NCBI RefSeq assembly: GCF_014356525.2
Contig: NC_052507.1
Span: forward strand, 35,215,013-35,279,012
Reading direction: 5' to 3'
Origin: Nilaparvata lugens
Taxonomy: Eukaryota > Arthropoda > Insecta > Hemiptera > Delphacidae
DNA length: 64,000 nucleotides
Notes under the pieces: model-generated
What the model was told of the DNA's origin: nothing
The model's database searches: none
The model's input: only the letters and a program-made list of their open reading frames with translations
Made by a program: the position numbers and the translations under genes
Shown: positions 46,383-56,230 of the stretch, piece by piece
How positions within the stretch are numbered: position 1 is the first letter of the stretch
How the letters are laid out: every line of letters starts with the position of its first letter

Positions 46383-46900
46383 TCTTTATCTCTATCACTC
46401 TCAGCAACCAATTCCTCCCCCTCACCTTCTCCCAGTAAACAAGGCAGTACTCCTAATTCGACCCTTATGATTTGGCTGATTATTACGTGCTTGATCGCCG
46501 CTGTTGTTATTCAAGTGGCAGTATTCGGTTGAGTTTAGGTGTACAGGATTTTTGGAATATTATGTTGGTCTACGTGAAAACTTGGAAGAGTAGCGATGTA
46601 TGATGATTTATTGAAGGTTCTGCTTGTAATGATCCAATAGGATTCTGAATAGAGGATTGGAATTATGGAACTTGAGCTTGAATTCCATTCAATACTAGAG
46701 CTTGATATTAAATTAGATTGATTAAGAGATTAGTTTTAAATAGTTCCATTCATGTGGGTTTGCTTTAAAAGAAAAGCGTAATAAGTAACTCCTTCCTGAT
46801 TGATATTGATGTATTGATCCTCCAATACACTGGGTGATCCTAGTGATGAATCAGATGAAACCAAATAATTTATGAGAATAAGTGTAACTTAGAAATATTT
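43305..46900. other. Non-coding stretch, purine-rich on the plus strand
   Basis: No gene is recognised. From about 43990 to 45200 and again 45480-45900 the plus strand is rich in GA, with GAGAG/GTGAGTGAG words. 46350-46386 is a (TC)n run. 44950-44975 has 'taattagcggattaattt', homeodomain-type sites. Open frames here (43968-44243 minus, 45398-45610 minus) reflect this composition. Confidence 0.5.
46352..46386 (+). repeat. (TC)n microsatellite
   Basis: 'tctctctctctctctctctc' with one interruption (CA), set in a longer C/T-rich stretch from 46330 to 46435. On the minus strand it gives GAGAG motifs. Confidence 0.95.
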
Positions 46901-46904
46901 TTGT

Positions 46905-47697
46905 ACTAGCAGTCAGGCTCGCTTCGCTCGCCATGTCCGTCTAGCCAGGGGGCTCCGCCCCATGGACCCCCGATTGGATCGTCCAAAAATGGGATCAGCA
47001 GGCTCGCTTCGCTCGCCTGCATTTTTCATTTGAGCATGCTTCATTTCATCAGAAAGTCAAAGTACTGAGAAAACGCAGAAAAGCTGAGAAAAACGCTGAT
47101 TTTGGGCGTATCTTTGGCGTTATATCAAATTCCTTCTAACACATTATTATTACACCCTAGCTTAGCTTTTGTGCTAAATTTGAACAATTTATGTTAATTT
47201 GTTCTCGATAAATGTGAGGAAAAGCAAAAATCGCTAATTTTGGGCGTATCTTTGACGTTATTGCAAATTCCTTCTAACACAACATTATTACACCCTAACT
47301 GAGCTTCTGTACTAAATTTGAACAATTCCTTTTCATTTGTTCTTGATAAATTAGAAAAAAGCAGAAAAACGCTAATTTCTGGCGTATCTTTGACGTTATT
47401 GCAAATTCCTACTAACACAATATTATACACCCTAGCTGAGTTTCTGTACTAAATTAGAACATTTTCTGTTTATTTGTTCTTGATAAAGCTGAGAAAGCAC
47501 AAAAAAACGCTGGAAAAACGCAGATTTTGGGCGTATCATTGGACATTTTTCCAAATCCGTTCTTAGTGCGCCTCTAAAGGGACAACTGAACATATACCTA
47601 CTAAATTTGAACGTTTTTGGTCCGGTAGATTTTTAGTTCTGCGAGTGAGTGAGTCAGTCAGTCAGTGAGTGAGTGCCATTTCGCTTTTATATATAAA
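46905..47697 (+). mobile_element. Element with GCTTCGC terminus and internal ~140 bp tandem repeats
   Basis: It starts 'actagcagtcaggctcgctt', reminiscent of the termini at 38808 and 41535, and repeats 'caggctcgcttcgctcgcc' at about 47000. Four repeats of about 140 bases follow, marked by 'gggcgtatc' near 47105, 47243, 47382 and 47530. It ends with a 'gagtgagtcagtcagtcagt' block and 'tttcgcttttatatata'. No transposase. The minus-strand frame 47194-47430 only mirrors two repeat units. Confidence 0.65.
47100..47640 (+). repeat. Four tandem copies of a ~140 bp unit
   Basis: Each unit reads roughly '(t)tttgggcgtatctttg', 'caaattccttctaacac', 'acaccctag.t.agctt', 'ctaaattTgaac' and 'tttgttcttgataaa', then A-rich spacer. 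Starts at 47100, 47238, 47376 and 47525 give periods of 138, 138 and 149. The fourth unit is the most diverged. Confidence 0.9.
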
Positions 47698-47804
47698 TTT
47701 TTACTGTCAGATTATAAATACACCAATGGAACAACAACATAGCAGACTTTAACACTTCAAAAAAATTCAGAATGAAAACTATGTTGATATATTGTAGGCA
47801 ATAA

Positions 47805-47808
47805 ACAT
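47805..47808. repeat. Target-site duplication, left (ACAT)
   Basis: ACAT directly precedes the TG of the 5' LTR and is repeated directly after the CA of the 3' LTR. Confidence 0.85.
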
Positions 47809-49800
47809 TGTAACATATTTAAATCTGGGTAGATAAAAAGCCCTAACAGAAATAGTAATAGGTCTAAAAATAAAGTAATTGGCTAATATCGCCAAGCAGA
47901 TAATAACCAAGATTAGATAGCATCAGCTTGTTCTGGCTAAATGGTACAAGAACCTAAAAAGGATTTGAAGGAAGTTTATTGCTCATAAATAGATTATTAT
48001 ATAAAATATTTGAAGATTGAGGTTATGTAGATGTATTCACGGATCGGTGACCTAGAGATCGATCAAACCGAAGAACGTAGAATCTGACCAAAACCCCTTG
48101 GCAGAGCTTTATTGCATTCGGATGGTGTGCAATGTGAAAAAACACCCGTCCACGTGGCTAATTATTAGGTAGCATGGAATTAATATTAATGTATAGAATA
48201 TTAACTAGCATGCAAAGAGCATAAATAAAAAACCAAATAAAAATAATTTAATGTATTCAGGAAATAAGAGTTACCAGGCGCATGAATACCGAATAAAATT
48301 TGCATGCACCAATAGTAAAACGGCAGTTAATAGGCGGCAACTGTAGGCCAATTCAAAAATATTTATATATATTTATATAAATGTACTAGATTTTGTGTAA
48401 AAATTTGTGTAATCTATGTTATCGATATGGCTCGAATGCAAAGAAATTATTAATCATATAATCTAAGCAATATTTTGGCATTTTTTGTAAGATCTATTTG
48501 AACTTAATGGCGGAGGATTAAGATATTTAAATTTTATGCTAATTTGAAAGTCGGAAAGAGGATCTGTAAAACTTGAAAAGGAAGAACCAGCACTCGCCAG
48601 CCAATGCCACCATAAGAGGACCCCAAATATTTTAGAGCGAAGTACCTTATTAATAATTTTGTAAAAATTAAAGTTAAAGTAAATTATTAAATTTCTTAAA
48701 AGACTTCGTGATGCTATTGTGAAGCAGAAGTCATTTTTCATTTTAATTAAATTTATAACCCCTTGGAGGAGACGATTCCGGCTACCATATTCCCGGACCA
48801 CATGGAGTTGGATCGACATCGGCGGCTTACAAGAAGATTTTCGACACGTGAGTGATTAAATTTGAATTTAGTGATGGGCGCCCTAGTGCTTCGAATTAAT
48901 CTGATGATCAAAGCTAGCTCGCCGAAAGGGTTATTATAAATTGAGAAATTAATAAGAGTAATACTTGCGCAAGTAAAAATTAGTATTAAAGGTATTTAAT
49001 TGAAAGAAAAATATATAGATCAATATTTTAGAAATTTCTATTTAATCAAAGAAGTACGAAATCTAGGCTATCAAACGTATGCATACAATATTTAATTTTT
49101 TGCAATACAATTTGCGATAATTTATCATAGTTCTAATTCACTAGATGAATGGCTCTACCTATTCCGTCAGGTGCCGAATCTTGCACCCTGAGATAAAAAT
49201 ATATATTCGATACAAATAAATCTACTAAATACTAGAGATTTTAATATATATATATATTTGGATTATTAGTGGCTAATTTATCAAGCTGATCTTAGAGCAC
49301 ATATTTTTGATTGAATTATCCAAGTCGACAAGTATTAGCAAGCGTATATCGCAGCTACATGCAAAAGAATGCATATGATTTTAAGATAAAGGCACATGGT
49401 AATGATTCGTGCCATAAATCTAGAATATAAAGTTTAGCCTGTGATATTTTTATTGATTTCAATTATTGTTCTATTTTTATATTATATTTTTTATCGCTCT
49501 ATATATATTTTTTGCCTCGATTGATCTTTGCATTATTTGTGTAATATATGTATGAAACTTTCATGGTGTGCAATTTATTTTTTATTCCTCAATACTATAG
49601 TATAAGTATCATTTTTATATATATTTATTATTTATTGAATTACAAGAGTTATTGGAGAAGCCCATATCTAGGCCTATCAAGATTTTTTAAGACTGAATAC
49701 TATTAGAAAACCACGCCCTAATTGTATTAAATCTCATGCTTTACCGACTGATGCCAAGCAGGAGGCTAATCGTTATTTAAATATAAAGAATAACGTGACA
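47809..49800 (+). repeat. 5' LTR
   Basis: 1992 bases, collinear with 54236-56230 with only scattered point changes and 1-3 base indels (for example 'gtcggaaag' against 'gcggaaag'). Unusually long for an insect LTR. A 118-codon minus-strand frame at 48463-48819 is present in both LTRs but has no similarity I know. Confidence 0.95.
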
Positions 49801-50437
49801 GAAAGACATGTCGTACCAACGTGGGACTGATGATGAGAGCCAAGCTCATTGAATAATTATTTGAAATTAAGTCAATAACCATATTGAAAATTATAGATAA
49901 CTTATACGAGTTTTGAGGAAAACTGGCGTAGTAAAATTTGTATTACTTTTTGGGGAATCAATAGCTTTAAATAAAGAGAAATTATATGTTTTAAAGAAAA
50001 TTTTATATTATTAGTACTGTAGAAAATATATTTTATAGAGAGAGCTATTATATTTTATGGGCCTAAACTGCTAGTCAGAAATCAATGAATAGTATTATTA
50101 TATTATAAGAGCTTAAGTAATAAATAGGTTACCTGGCTTGTAATGTCCATAGGCCTATCCTCATTTGTGTCCTTATTAATGCCTTGTTGGCCAAAACTTT
50201 CACTTTTTTAACAAACACTTGACACTTAATCCATTTTTAAAATATGAGTCTCTTTTCGTCCACGCAAAGTAAGGTAGCAGACACACTGCAGACGGCGATA
50301 GTAGCGGAGATCGACGCTGAGGGGGGCGCGATGGAGTCCAACGCCCAGATCTCTTCAATCACCGCCAAGAATCCTGTGAACAGTAATAAACCGTTAAATG
50401 TCTCCAAGAAGCAATAAGAAGGGTTATAGTAGAGGGG
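49801..50437 (+). other. Leader between 5' LTR and the Gag frame
   Basis: The leader starts 'gaaagacatgtcgtaccaac'. A primer-binding site should start with TGG near the LTR end; 'tgggactgatgat' at 49823 is the first such string but lies 22 bases in, so I do not assign a tRNA. An ATG at 50244 opens a 57-codon frame that ends at 50417. The following codons up to 50437 are open in the Gag frame, suggesting that Gag once started here. Confidence 0.6.
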
Positions 50438-53104
50438 ATGATCAAGTCATTTTCTAATAGTTTAGAAAAAACAATGACCATGGCAATGAAGGACTTGAAG
50501 GCGGAAATGAAGGAAATGCGGGAATCATTGAAGGATACATCGGTAAGAACGGGTAAGGAAACTGCGGACACAATATCAGCATCTACCGCTGAAAATCAAG
50601 AACTAATTACAACCGATTTAACAGCAAAAATAGATACTGTCACTTGTGAGTTAAACGAAAGAATAGATAACCTACCAGCACAAAACACTTCGCAAATTCA
50701 TGAAATAGCTCACCCAAATTCTGATATAAACCAAAACATAGTACAACTTAATTCATTGGAGACAGCCGTTGGAGAACAGCAATTATTTTCATCTGAATTA
50801 AATGCCGAAGTAGTAGATAATGAAACAGAAGCTTCTAGTCATTGGAAACAGGCCCAAGAGAAGTTAATACAACTTGAAAATCAAATACATCAATTTCCGC
50901 ACGAGAATATAGAGCCTACTCCCATAGCAACGTTTGATTCACTACACAGTTTCAATGAATTAGGCCGTTTTGACAATACAGACCGCTATCTCCAACCTAA
51001 AGAATTTATAGATCAGATAAAACTAGTTCAATCATTAACACCCACCTCTTGGAATTTTTGGCGTCTTCGATTATCCAGTTTGTTAAGCGGTGAACCTCTG
51101 ATATTCTTCCAGATCCATAATCACGAATTCAGGACGTTAGACGAGTTCAGTGCAGCTTTCCTGGAACAATATTGGAGTAAAAATAGACAAATGGATGCAC
51201 TAGCCAATATCATTGCTTGTGAGTTTAATTCTAGGACAGACGACACATCCATCAATTTTGTTAATACCCTTAAACTGAAAAATGCTCAATTAGATGAGCC
51301 AATGTGTGATTCAGTTTTAGCAAATATAATCGTAAAAAAGCTACCTTTCCAAGTCAGAACAGCATTGGCTACACAGCCAATAACTAGTTGCAAACAGCTG
51401 ATAGATTATTTATACAATATACAATCTATGATGGCAATATCAAATCACCGGTCAGATCAAATGTATGCACAGAATCAACCTAATTCAAAAATTAATCAGT
51501 ACACCAGCCAAGCCTATGAATCAGTACCATATGATCGCTCACGATCTACCCCTCAATTTAAACGCCGCTATAATCATAATCAAAATAACAGCTGGAATAA
51601 TAGAAGTTTTCAGAATCGTCAAACAAACCATTATCCACAGCAAACCTATGAAAGAAAGTATTATTATGGCCGTGATCGATTAAACTCAAATAATAATCAC
51701 ACTCAGAACAATTACAACAGAAATTATAAACCGCCACCTCAACAAGTAAGCACAAATTATACATTAGCACATGCAATAGGATTGAATCAACAAAAAACCC
51801 AGAACCCAGTACCCAACGACCCGCCACCAGATATACAGAAAACTACAGCTAATAAACCAGGACTATATGATACCCCCGATATAACAAGCACAAGCTCAAA
51901 TGAAACAAACCAAGAAAAGCAGGATATTTCAACGTCATACACCACATTCAGAAGTGATTTACCGAAAACATTATTAGAAGAACCGAAAATATTAGAAAAA
52001 CAGATGTTAATACAAGATAAATCACCACCAAAAACCGTCGCTCAACATGCAATTAAAACAACCCGAAAACATCAACCCCTCTTGAGCCTTATATTCCCCG
52101 CCGACGATCCATCACCGCAGGTAGAGCAGCCCGCCCATCAAGAGACCGCCACCATACTACCCGCTTTGAAAGTCACACTCGCGCATCAAGAGACCGCCAC
52201 CGCACCCGTGCATCATTCGACCCCACCAAGGCACCCCAAGGAACCCAGGATAGAGGACCAAGAGGATGACACCAGGGAGGACGGACTACAGGACAAGAGG
52301 AGCGCCCACCGCAAGGCCCGGAGACGAAAGCGCCCGAGGACACCCAGCCGACATCAGGACGAGGAGGACGGCATTCGGGAGAACATGCATCGCAAGGCCC
52401 GGAGGCGGAAGAAGCGAAAGAAACGGAGGAACCGCGCGCGCGCATACCGGCCGCATGCACGCTTCAAGAGGCAAAGGAGGACATCGAACCAACACCGAGG
52501 AGAACAGGAACAGAGCATGCATCCGCGGCACATACGCTTTAAAGGCTACAATCAGCGATGTGACCGGCAAAATGGATCGAATGAATGGGATAAAAACGGA
52601 GCTACTACTATGACTACTACTGATTCATGCCTGGATAAAAATAAAGTGGACTATTTATGGAGGTTGATAAAGGATAGAAAGCTAATAAGATTGGAAGAAT
52701 TAAAAAATAATATTAAGAAAGTGGAAGTACCTGGCTATATGCTGAGAGGTTATACTATTAAGGAGATAATAAATGTTCTTATATATTGTATACTATTTGT
52801 TATAATGGCTGTGATATTAATAAAAGAGTGTGTTGCAGATATAATGGAAAATATTGTATTATTATTGATAAATGAATCTATGATTGATAATTGGAAATTT
52901 AATATTATAAAAATGTTTATTGTTGCGGGCATAAGGAGTTATAATGAACTGAGATCAAGAACATTAAATGAAAATAAGAGGAAAGGTGAATTAAAATTAC
53001 AGGATGATTGGAATGGATTGAAAGGAACTACAATTAATGAATCAAGGAATTGTTTAAAAAAGTATACAAGATACCGGGGTTTTATATTCATGAAGATAAG
53101 TTAA
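50438..53104 (+). CDS. Gag-like protein of the LTR retrotransposon (888 codons)
   Basis: A structural protein expected to assemble the particle that packages element RNA. Residues ~1-30 are a charged helix, probably coiled coil ('AMKDLKAEMKEMRESL'). Residues ~165-332 resemble the Ty3/Gypsy retrotransposon Gag core: 'PKEFIDQIKLVQ', 'WNFWRLRLSSLLSGEPLIFF', 'FSAAFLEQYWSKNRQ' and 'LIDYLYNIQSM'. An N/Q/Y-rich part follows (~340-450); I see no CCHC zinc knuckle. Residues ~565-600 hold a repeated 'HQETAT' motif, and 610-700 an Arg/Lys-rich segment with 'HRKARRRK' twice, encoded by unusually GC-rich DNA (about 52085-52560). Residues ~777-811 are hydrophobic ('NVLIYCILFVIMAVILI'). No protease or RT domain follows. 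The start may lie upstream (ATG 50244) but for a frameshift near 50405. Confidence 0.88.
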   Translation: MIKSFSNSLEKTMTMAMKDLKAEMKEMRESLKDTSVRTGKETADTISASTAENQELITTDLTAKIDTVTCELNERIDNLPAQNTSQIHEIAHPNSDINQNIVQLNSLETAVGEQQLFSSELNAEVVDNETEASSHWKQAQEKLIQLENQIHQFPHENIEPTPIATFDSLHSFNELGRFDNTDRYLQPKEFIDQIKLVQSLTPTSWNFWRLRLSSLLSGEPLIFFQIHNHEFRTLDEFSAAFLEQYWSKNRQMDALANIIACEFNSRTDDTSINFVNTLKLKNAQLDEPMCDSVLANIIVKKLPFQVRTALATQPITSCKQLIDYLYNIQSMMAISNHRSDQMYAQNQPNSKINQYTSQAYESVPYDRSRSTPQFKRRYNHNQNNSWNNRSFQNRQTNHYPQQTYERKYYYGRDRLNSNNNHTQNNYNRNYKPPPQQVSTNYTLAHAIGLNQQKTQNPVPNDPPPDIQKTTANKPGLYDTPDITSTSSNETNQEKQDISTSYTTFRSDLPKTLLEEPKILEKQMLIQDKSPPKTVAQHAIKTTRKHQPLLSLIFPADDPSPQVEQPAHQETATILPALKVTLAHQETATAPVHHSTPPRHPKEPRIEDQEDDTREDGLQDKRSAHRKARRRKRPRTPSRHQDEEDGIRENMHRKARRRKKRKKRRNRARAYRPHARFKRQRRTSNQHRGEQEQSMHPRHIRFKGYNQRCDRQNGSNEWDKNGATTMTTTDSCLDKNKVDYLWRLIKDRKLIRLEELKNNIKKVEVPGYMLRGYTIKEIINVLIYCILFVIMAVILIKECVADIMENIVLLLINESMIDNWKFNIIKMFIVAGIRSYNELRSRTLNENKRKGELKLQDDWNGLKGTTINESRNCLKKYTRYRGFIFMKIS

Positions 53105-54235
53105 TAATAGGACAGCCTCAACAATCAACAACCGGATAGCAGATAACCCAACCGGCCTATAGTATAGCTACAAGCAGAAAGTCAAAAGATATGGGAAGAC
53201 CACAACAATTTCTACATGCTATATCGTCGAATTTGAAATAAAATGATAAGAAAATCAAGGAAAACATTATTATCAAACCGATTACTAACCTTCCTTAATA
53301 AATTTAATATTGGTATAGGACCTCGTGGCAACAATCCAATGTTTTAATTCCTTCCAGCCGTTAGAAGCCTGCAATAAGGAAAAGAACAATTTTTAAATAT
53401 GTAATTAAATTATATACATCAGATAAAAAAGGACACAAGCGGGGATAATAAAATTAAAATTTGTTAATTACCTTTTTAAGAGAAAAAATTGAGCAGTTAG
53501 GTTAGTTATGAAAGTCGATAGCAAATTCTGATGTAACATGTAGCACTATGAATTGTAGAACAGCGACCAGCTGACCAAAGCCACCCAAATCAAATGAATG
53601 TAATGTCTGTTGAACATATGTTTATAAAAAGAAGTACTGTACCCAAAGAGTTATTTATTATTGTTATTTATTATATTTATGAATGTCGATATATTTATTT
53701 ATATGTTTTTATATTTATTACTTTTAATTATGCCACGTTTGTTACCTGAAAAAGACTTAAAGTGAATGCCAGTTACCAAAACCAAAGAGCCATTAGCAAA
53801 AGAAAGTATTGTACCTGATATATAGAAAATTATTTATATTAAGACCTAAGAAATACTATAAGATATAAGCCCAGAAGTTTATGAATCGAAATTATTGTCT
53901 AAAAGGAATCATTTATGAGAATTATGAAATGTGTGTAGTTAAGTTGGCGGCCCTGCAAGCGGCGAATTTAAAAATTACTATGTTTTAAGTGTTGTCAGGA
54001 GGAATGCGTTTAGAAGTTTATATTTATGATATTTTATGTGTGTTGAGGAGGAGAATCTGTTATTGTATTTGATAAAGGTATAAAGGAGATGCAGCAAATA
54101 TGTCTGCGAACTGTGATAGAAGTAGGAGAGTATAATTTATAAATAAAGTATAGTGTATATCGATGTATTGAAGGGTGGGTTTTCATTAAAAACATTGTGA
54201 TTCTCAAATATTTTGAATTCAAACCCAGGGGCGCG
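53105..54235 (+). other. Non-coding 3' interior of the LTR element
   Basis: 1.13 kb without a frame above 60 codons in the sense direction. The stretch immediately before the 3' LTR, 'tcaaacccaggggcgcg', is not the purine-only tract expected as plus-strand primer, which is unusual. 'cagctgaccaaagccaccc' and AT-rich runs show no known motif. Confidence 0.6.
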
Positions 54236-56230
54236 TGTAACATATTTAAATCTGGGTAGATAAAAAGCCCTAACAGAAATAGTAATAGGTCTAAAAATAA
54301 AGTAATTGGCTAATATCGCCAAGCAGATAATAACAAGATTAGATAGCATCAGCTTGTTCTGGCTAAATGGTACAAGAACCTAAAAAGGATTTGAAGGAAG
54401 TTTATTGCTCATAAATAGATTATTATATAAAATATTTGAAGATTGAGGTTATGTAGATGTATTCACGGATCGGTGACCTAGAGATCGATCAAACCGAAGA
54501 ACGTAGAATCTGACCAAAACCCCTTGGCAGAGCTTTATTGCATTCGGATGGTGTGCAATGTGAAAAAACACCCGTCCACGTGGCTAATTATTAGGTAGCA
54601 TGGAATTAATATTAATGTATAGAATATTAACTAGCATGCAAAGAGCATAAATAAAAAACCAAATAAAAATAATTTAATGTATTCAGGAAATAAGAGTTAC
54701 CAGGCGCATGAATACCGAATAAAATTTGCATGCACCAATAGTAAAACGGCAGTTAATAGGCGGCAACTGTAGGCCAGTTCAAAAATATTTCTATATATTT
54801 ATATAAATGTACTAGTTTTGTGTTCAGAATTTGTGTAATCTATGTTATCGATATGGCTCGAATGCAAAGAAATTATTAATCATATAATCTAAGCAATATT
54901 TTGGTATTTTTTGTAAGATCTATTTGAACTTAATGGCGGAGGATTAAGATATTTAAATTTTATGCTAATTTGAAAGCGGAAAGAGGATCTGTAAAACTTG
55001 AAAAGGAAGAACCAGCACTCGCCAGCCAGATGCCACCATAAGAGGACCCCAAATATTTTAGAGCGAAGTACCTTATTAATAATTTTGTAAAAATTAAAGT
55101 TAAAGTAAATTATTAAATTTCTTAAAAGACTTCGTGATGCTATTGTGAAGCAGAAGTCATTTTTCATTTTAATTAAATTTATAACCCCTTGGAGGAGACG
55201 ATTCCGGCTACCATATTCCCGGACCACATGGAGTTGGATCGACATCGGCGGCTTACAAGAAGATTTTCGACACGTGAGTGATTAAATTTGAATTTAGTGA
55301 TGGGCGCCCTAGTGCTTCGAATTAATCTGATGATCAAAGCTAGCTCGCCGAAAGGGTTATTATAAATTGAGAAATTAATAAGAGTAATACTTGCGCAAGT
55401 AAAAATTAGTATTAAAGGTATTTAATTGAAAGAAAATATATAGATCAATATTTTAGAAATTTCTATTTAATCAAAGAAGTACGAAATCTAGGCTATCAAA
55501 CGTATGCATACAATATTTAATTTTTTGCAATACAATTTGCGATAATTTATCATAGTTCTAATTCACTAGATGAATGGCTCTACCTATTCCGTCAGGTGCC
55601 GAATCTTGCACCCTGAGATAAAAATATATATTCGATACAAATAAATCTACTAAGTACTAGAGATTTTAATATATAGATATATTTGGATTATTAGTGGCTA
55701 ATTTATCAAGCTGATCTTAGAGCACACATTTTTGATTGAATTATCCAAGTCGACAAGTATTAGCAAGCGTATATCGCAGCTACATGCAAAAGAATGCATA
55801 TGATTTTAAGATAAAGGCACATGGTAATGATTCGTGCCATAAATCTAGAATATAAAGTTTAGCCTGTGATATTTTTATTGATTTCAATTATTGTTCTATT
55901 TTTATATTATATTTTTTATCGCTCTATATATATTTTTTGCCTCGATTTATTTTTTGCATTATTTGTGTAATATATGTATGAAACTTTCATGGTGTGCAAT
56001 TTATTTTTTATTCCTCAATACTATAGTATAAGTATCATATTTTTATATATATATTTATTATTTATTGAATTACAAGAGTTATTGGAGAAGCCCATATCTA
56101 GGCCTATCAAGATTTTTTAAGACTGAATACTATTAGAAAACCACGCCCTAATTGTATTAAATCTCATGCTTTACCGACTGATGCCAAGCAGGAGGCTAAT
56201 CGTTATTTAAATATAAAAAATAACGTGACA
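54236..56230 (+). repeat. 3' LTR
   Basis: 1995 bases, matching the 5' LTR from 'tgtaacatattta' to 'aataacgtgaca'. It is followed directly by ACAT (56231-56234). Small differences include a 1-base gain in 'ccagatgcc' and a 1-base loss in 'aaagcggaa', which together keep a minus-strand frame open by chance. Confidence 0.95.

Larger units (their letters stand above)
47809..56230 (+). mobile_element. Complete Gag-only LTR retrotransposon, 8.4 kb
   Basis: Two long terminal repeats of about 1.99 kb flank a 4.4 kb interior. The LTRs begin 'tgtaacatatttaaatctgg' and end 'aataacgtgaca' (TG...CA). ACAT is found directly before (47805-47808) and after (56231-56234) the element as a 4-base target duplication, as is common in Ty3/Gypsy elements. 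The interior has a single large frame (50438-53104) for a Gag-like protein. No protease, reverse transcriptase, RNase H or integrase frame is present, so it would depend on proteins from another element. The LTRs look about 99% alike by eye, so insertion is recent. Confidence 0.93.

Noticed and set aside
47194..47430. 78-codon minus-strand frame with internal duplication
   Set aside because: The duplication is the DNA-level ~140 bp tandem repeat, not a protein repeat.
48463..48819. 118-codon minus-strand frame present in both LTRs (also 54889-55245)
   Set aside because: The LTRs are copies of each other, so a shared frame is expected. The middle part is read in a different frame between two offsetting indels, and the protein resembles nothing I know.
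52173..52613. Alternative frames over the GC-rich part of gag
   Set aside because: High GC leaves all six frames open; only the long Gag frame has family similarity.
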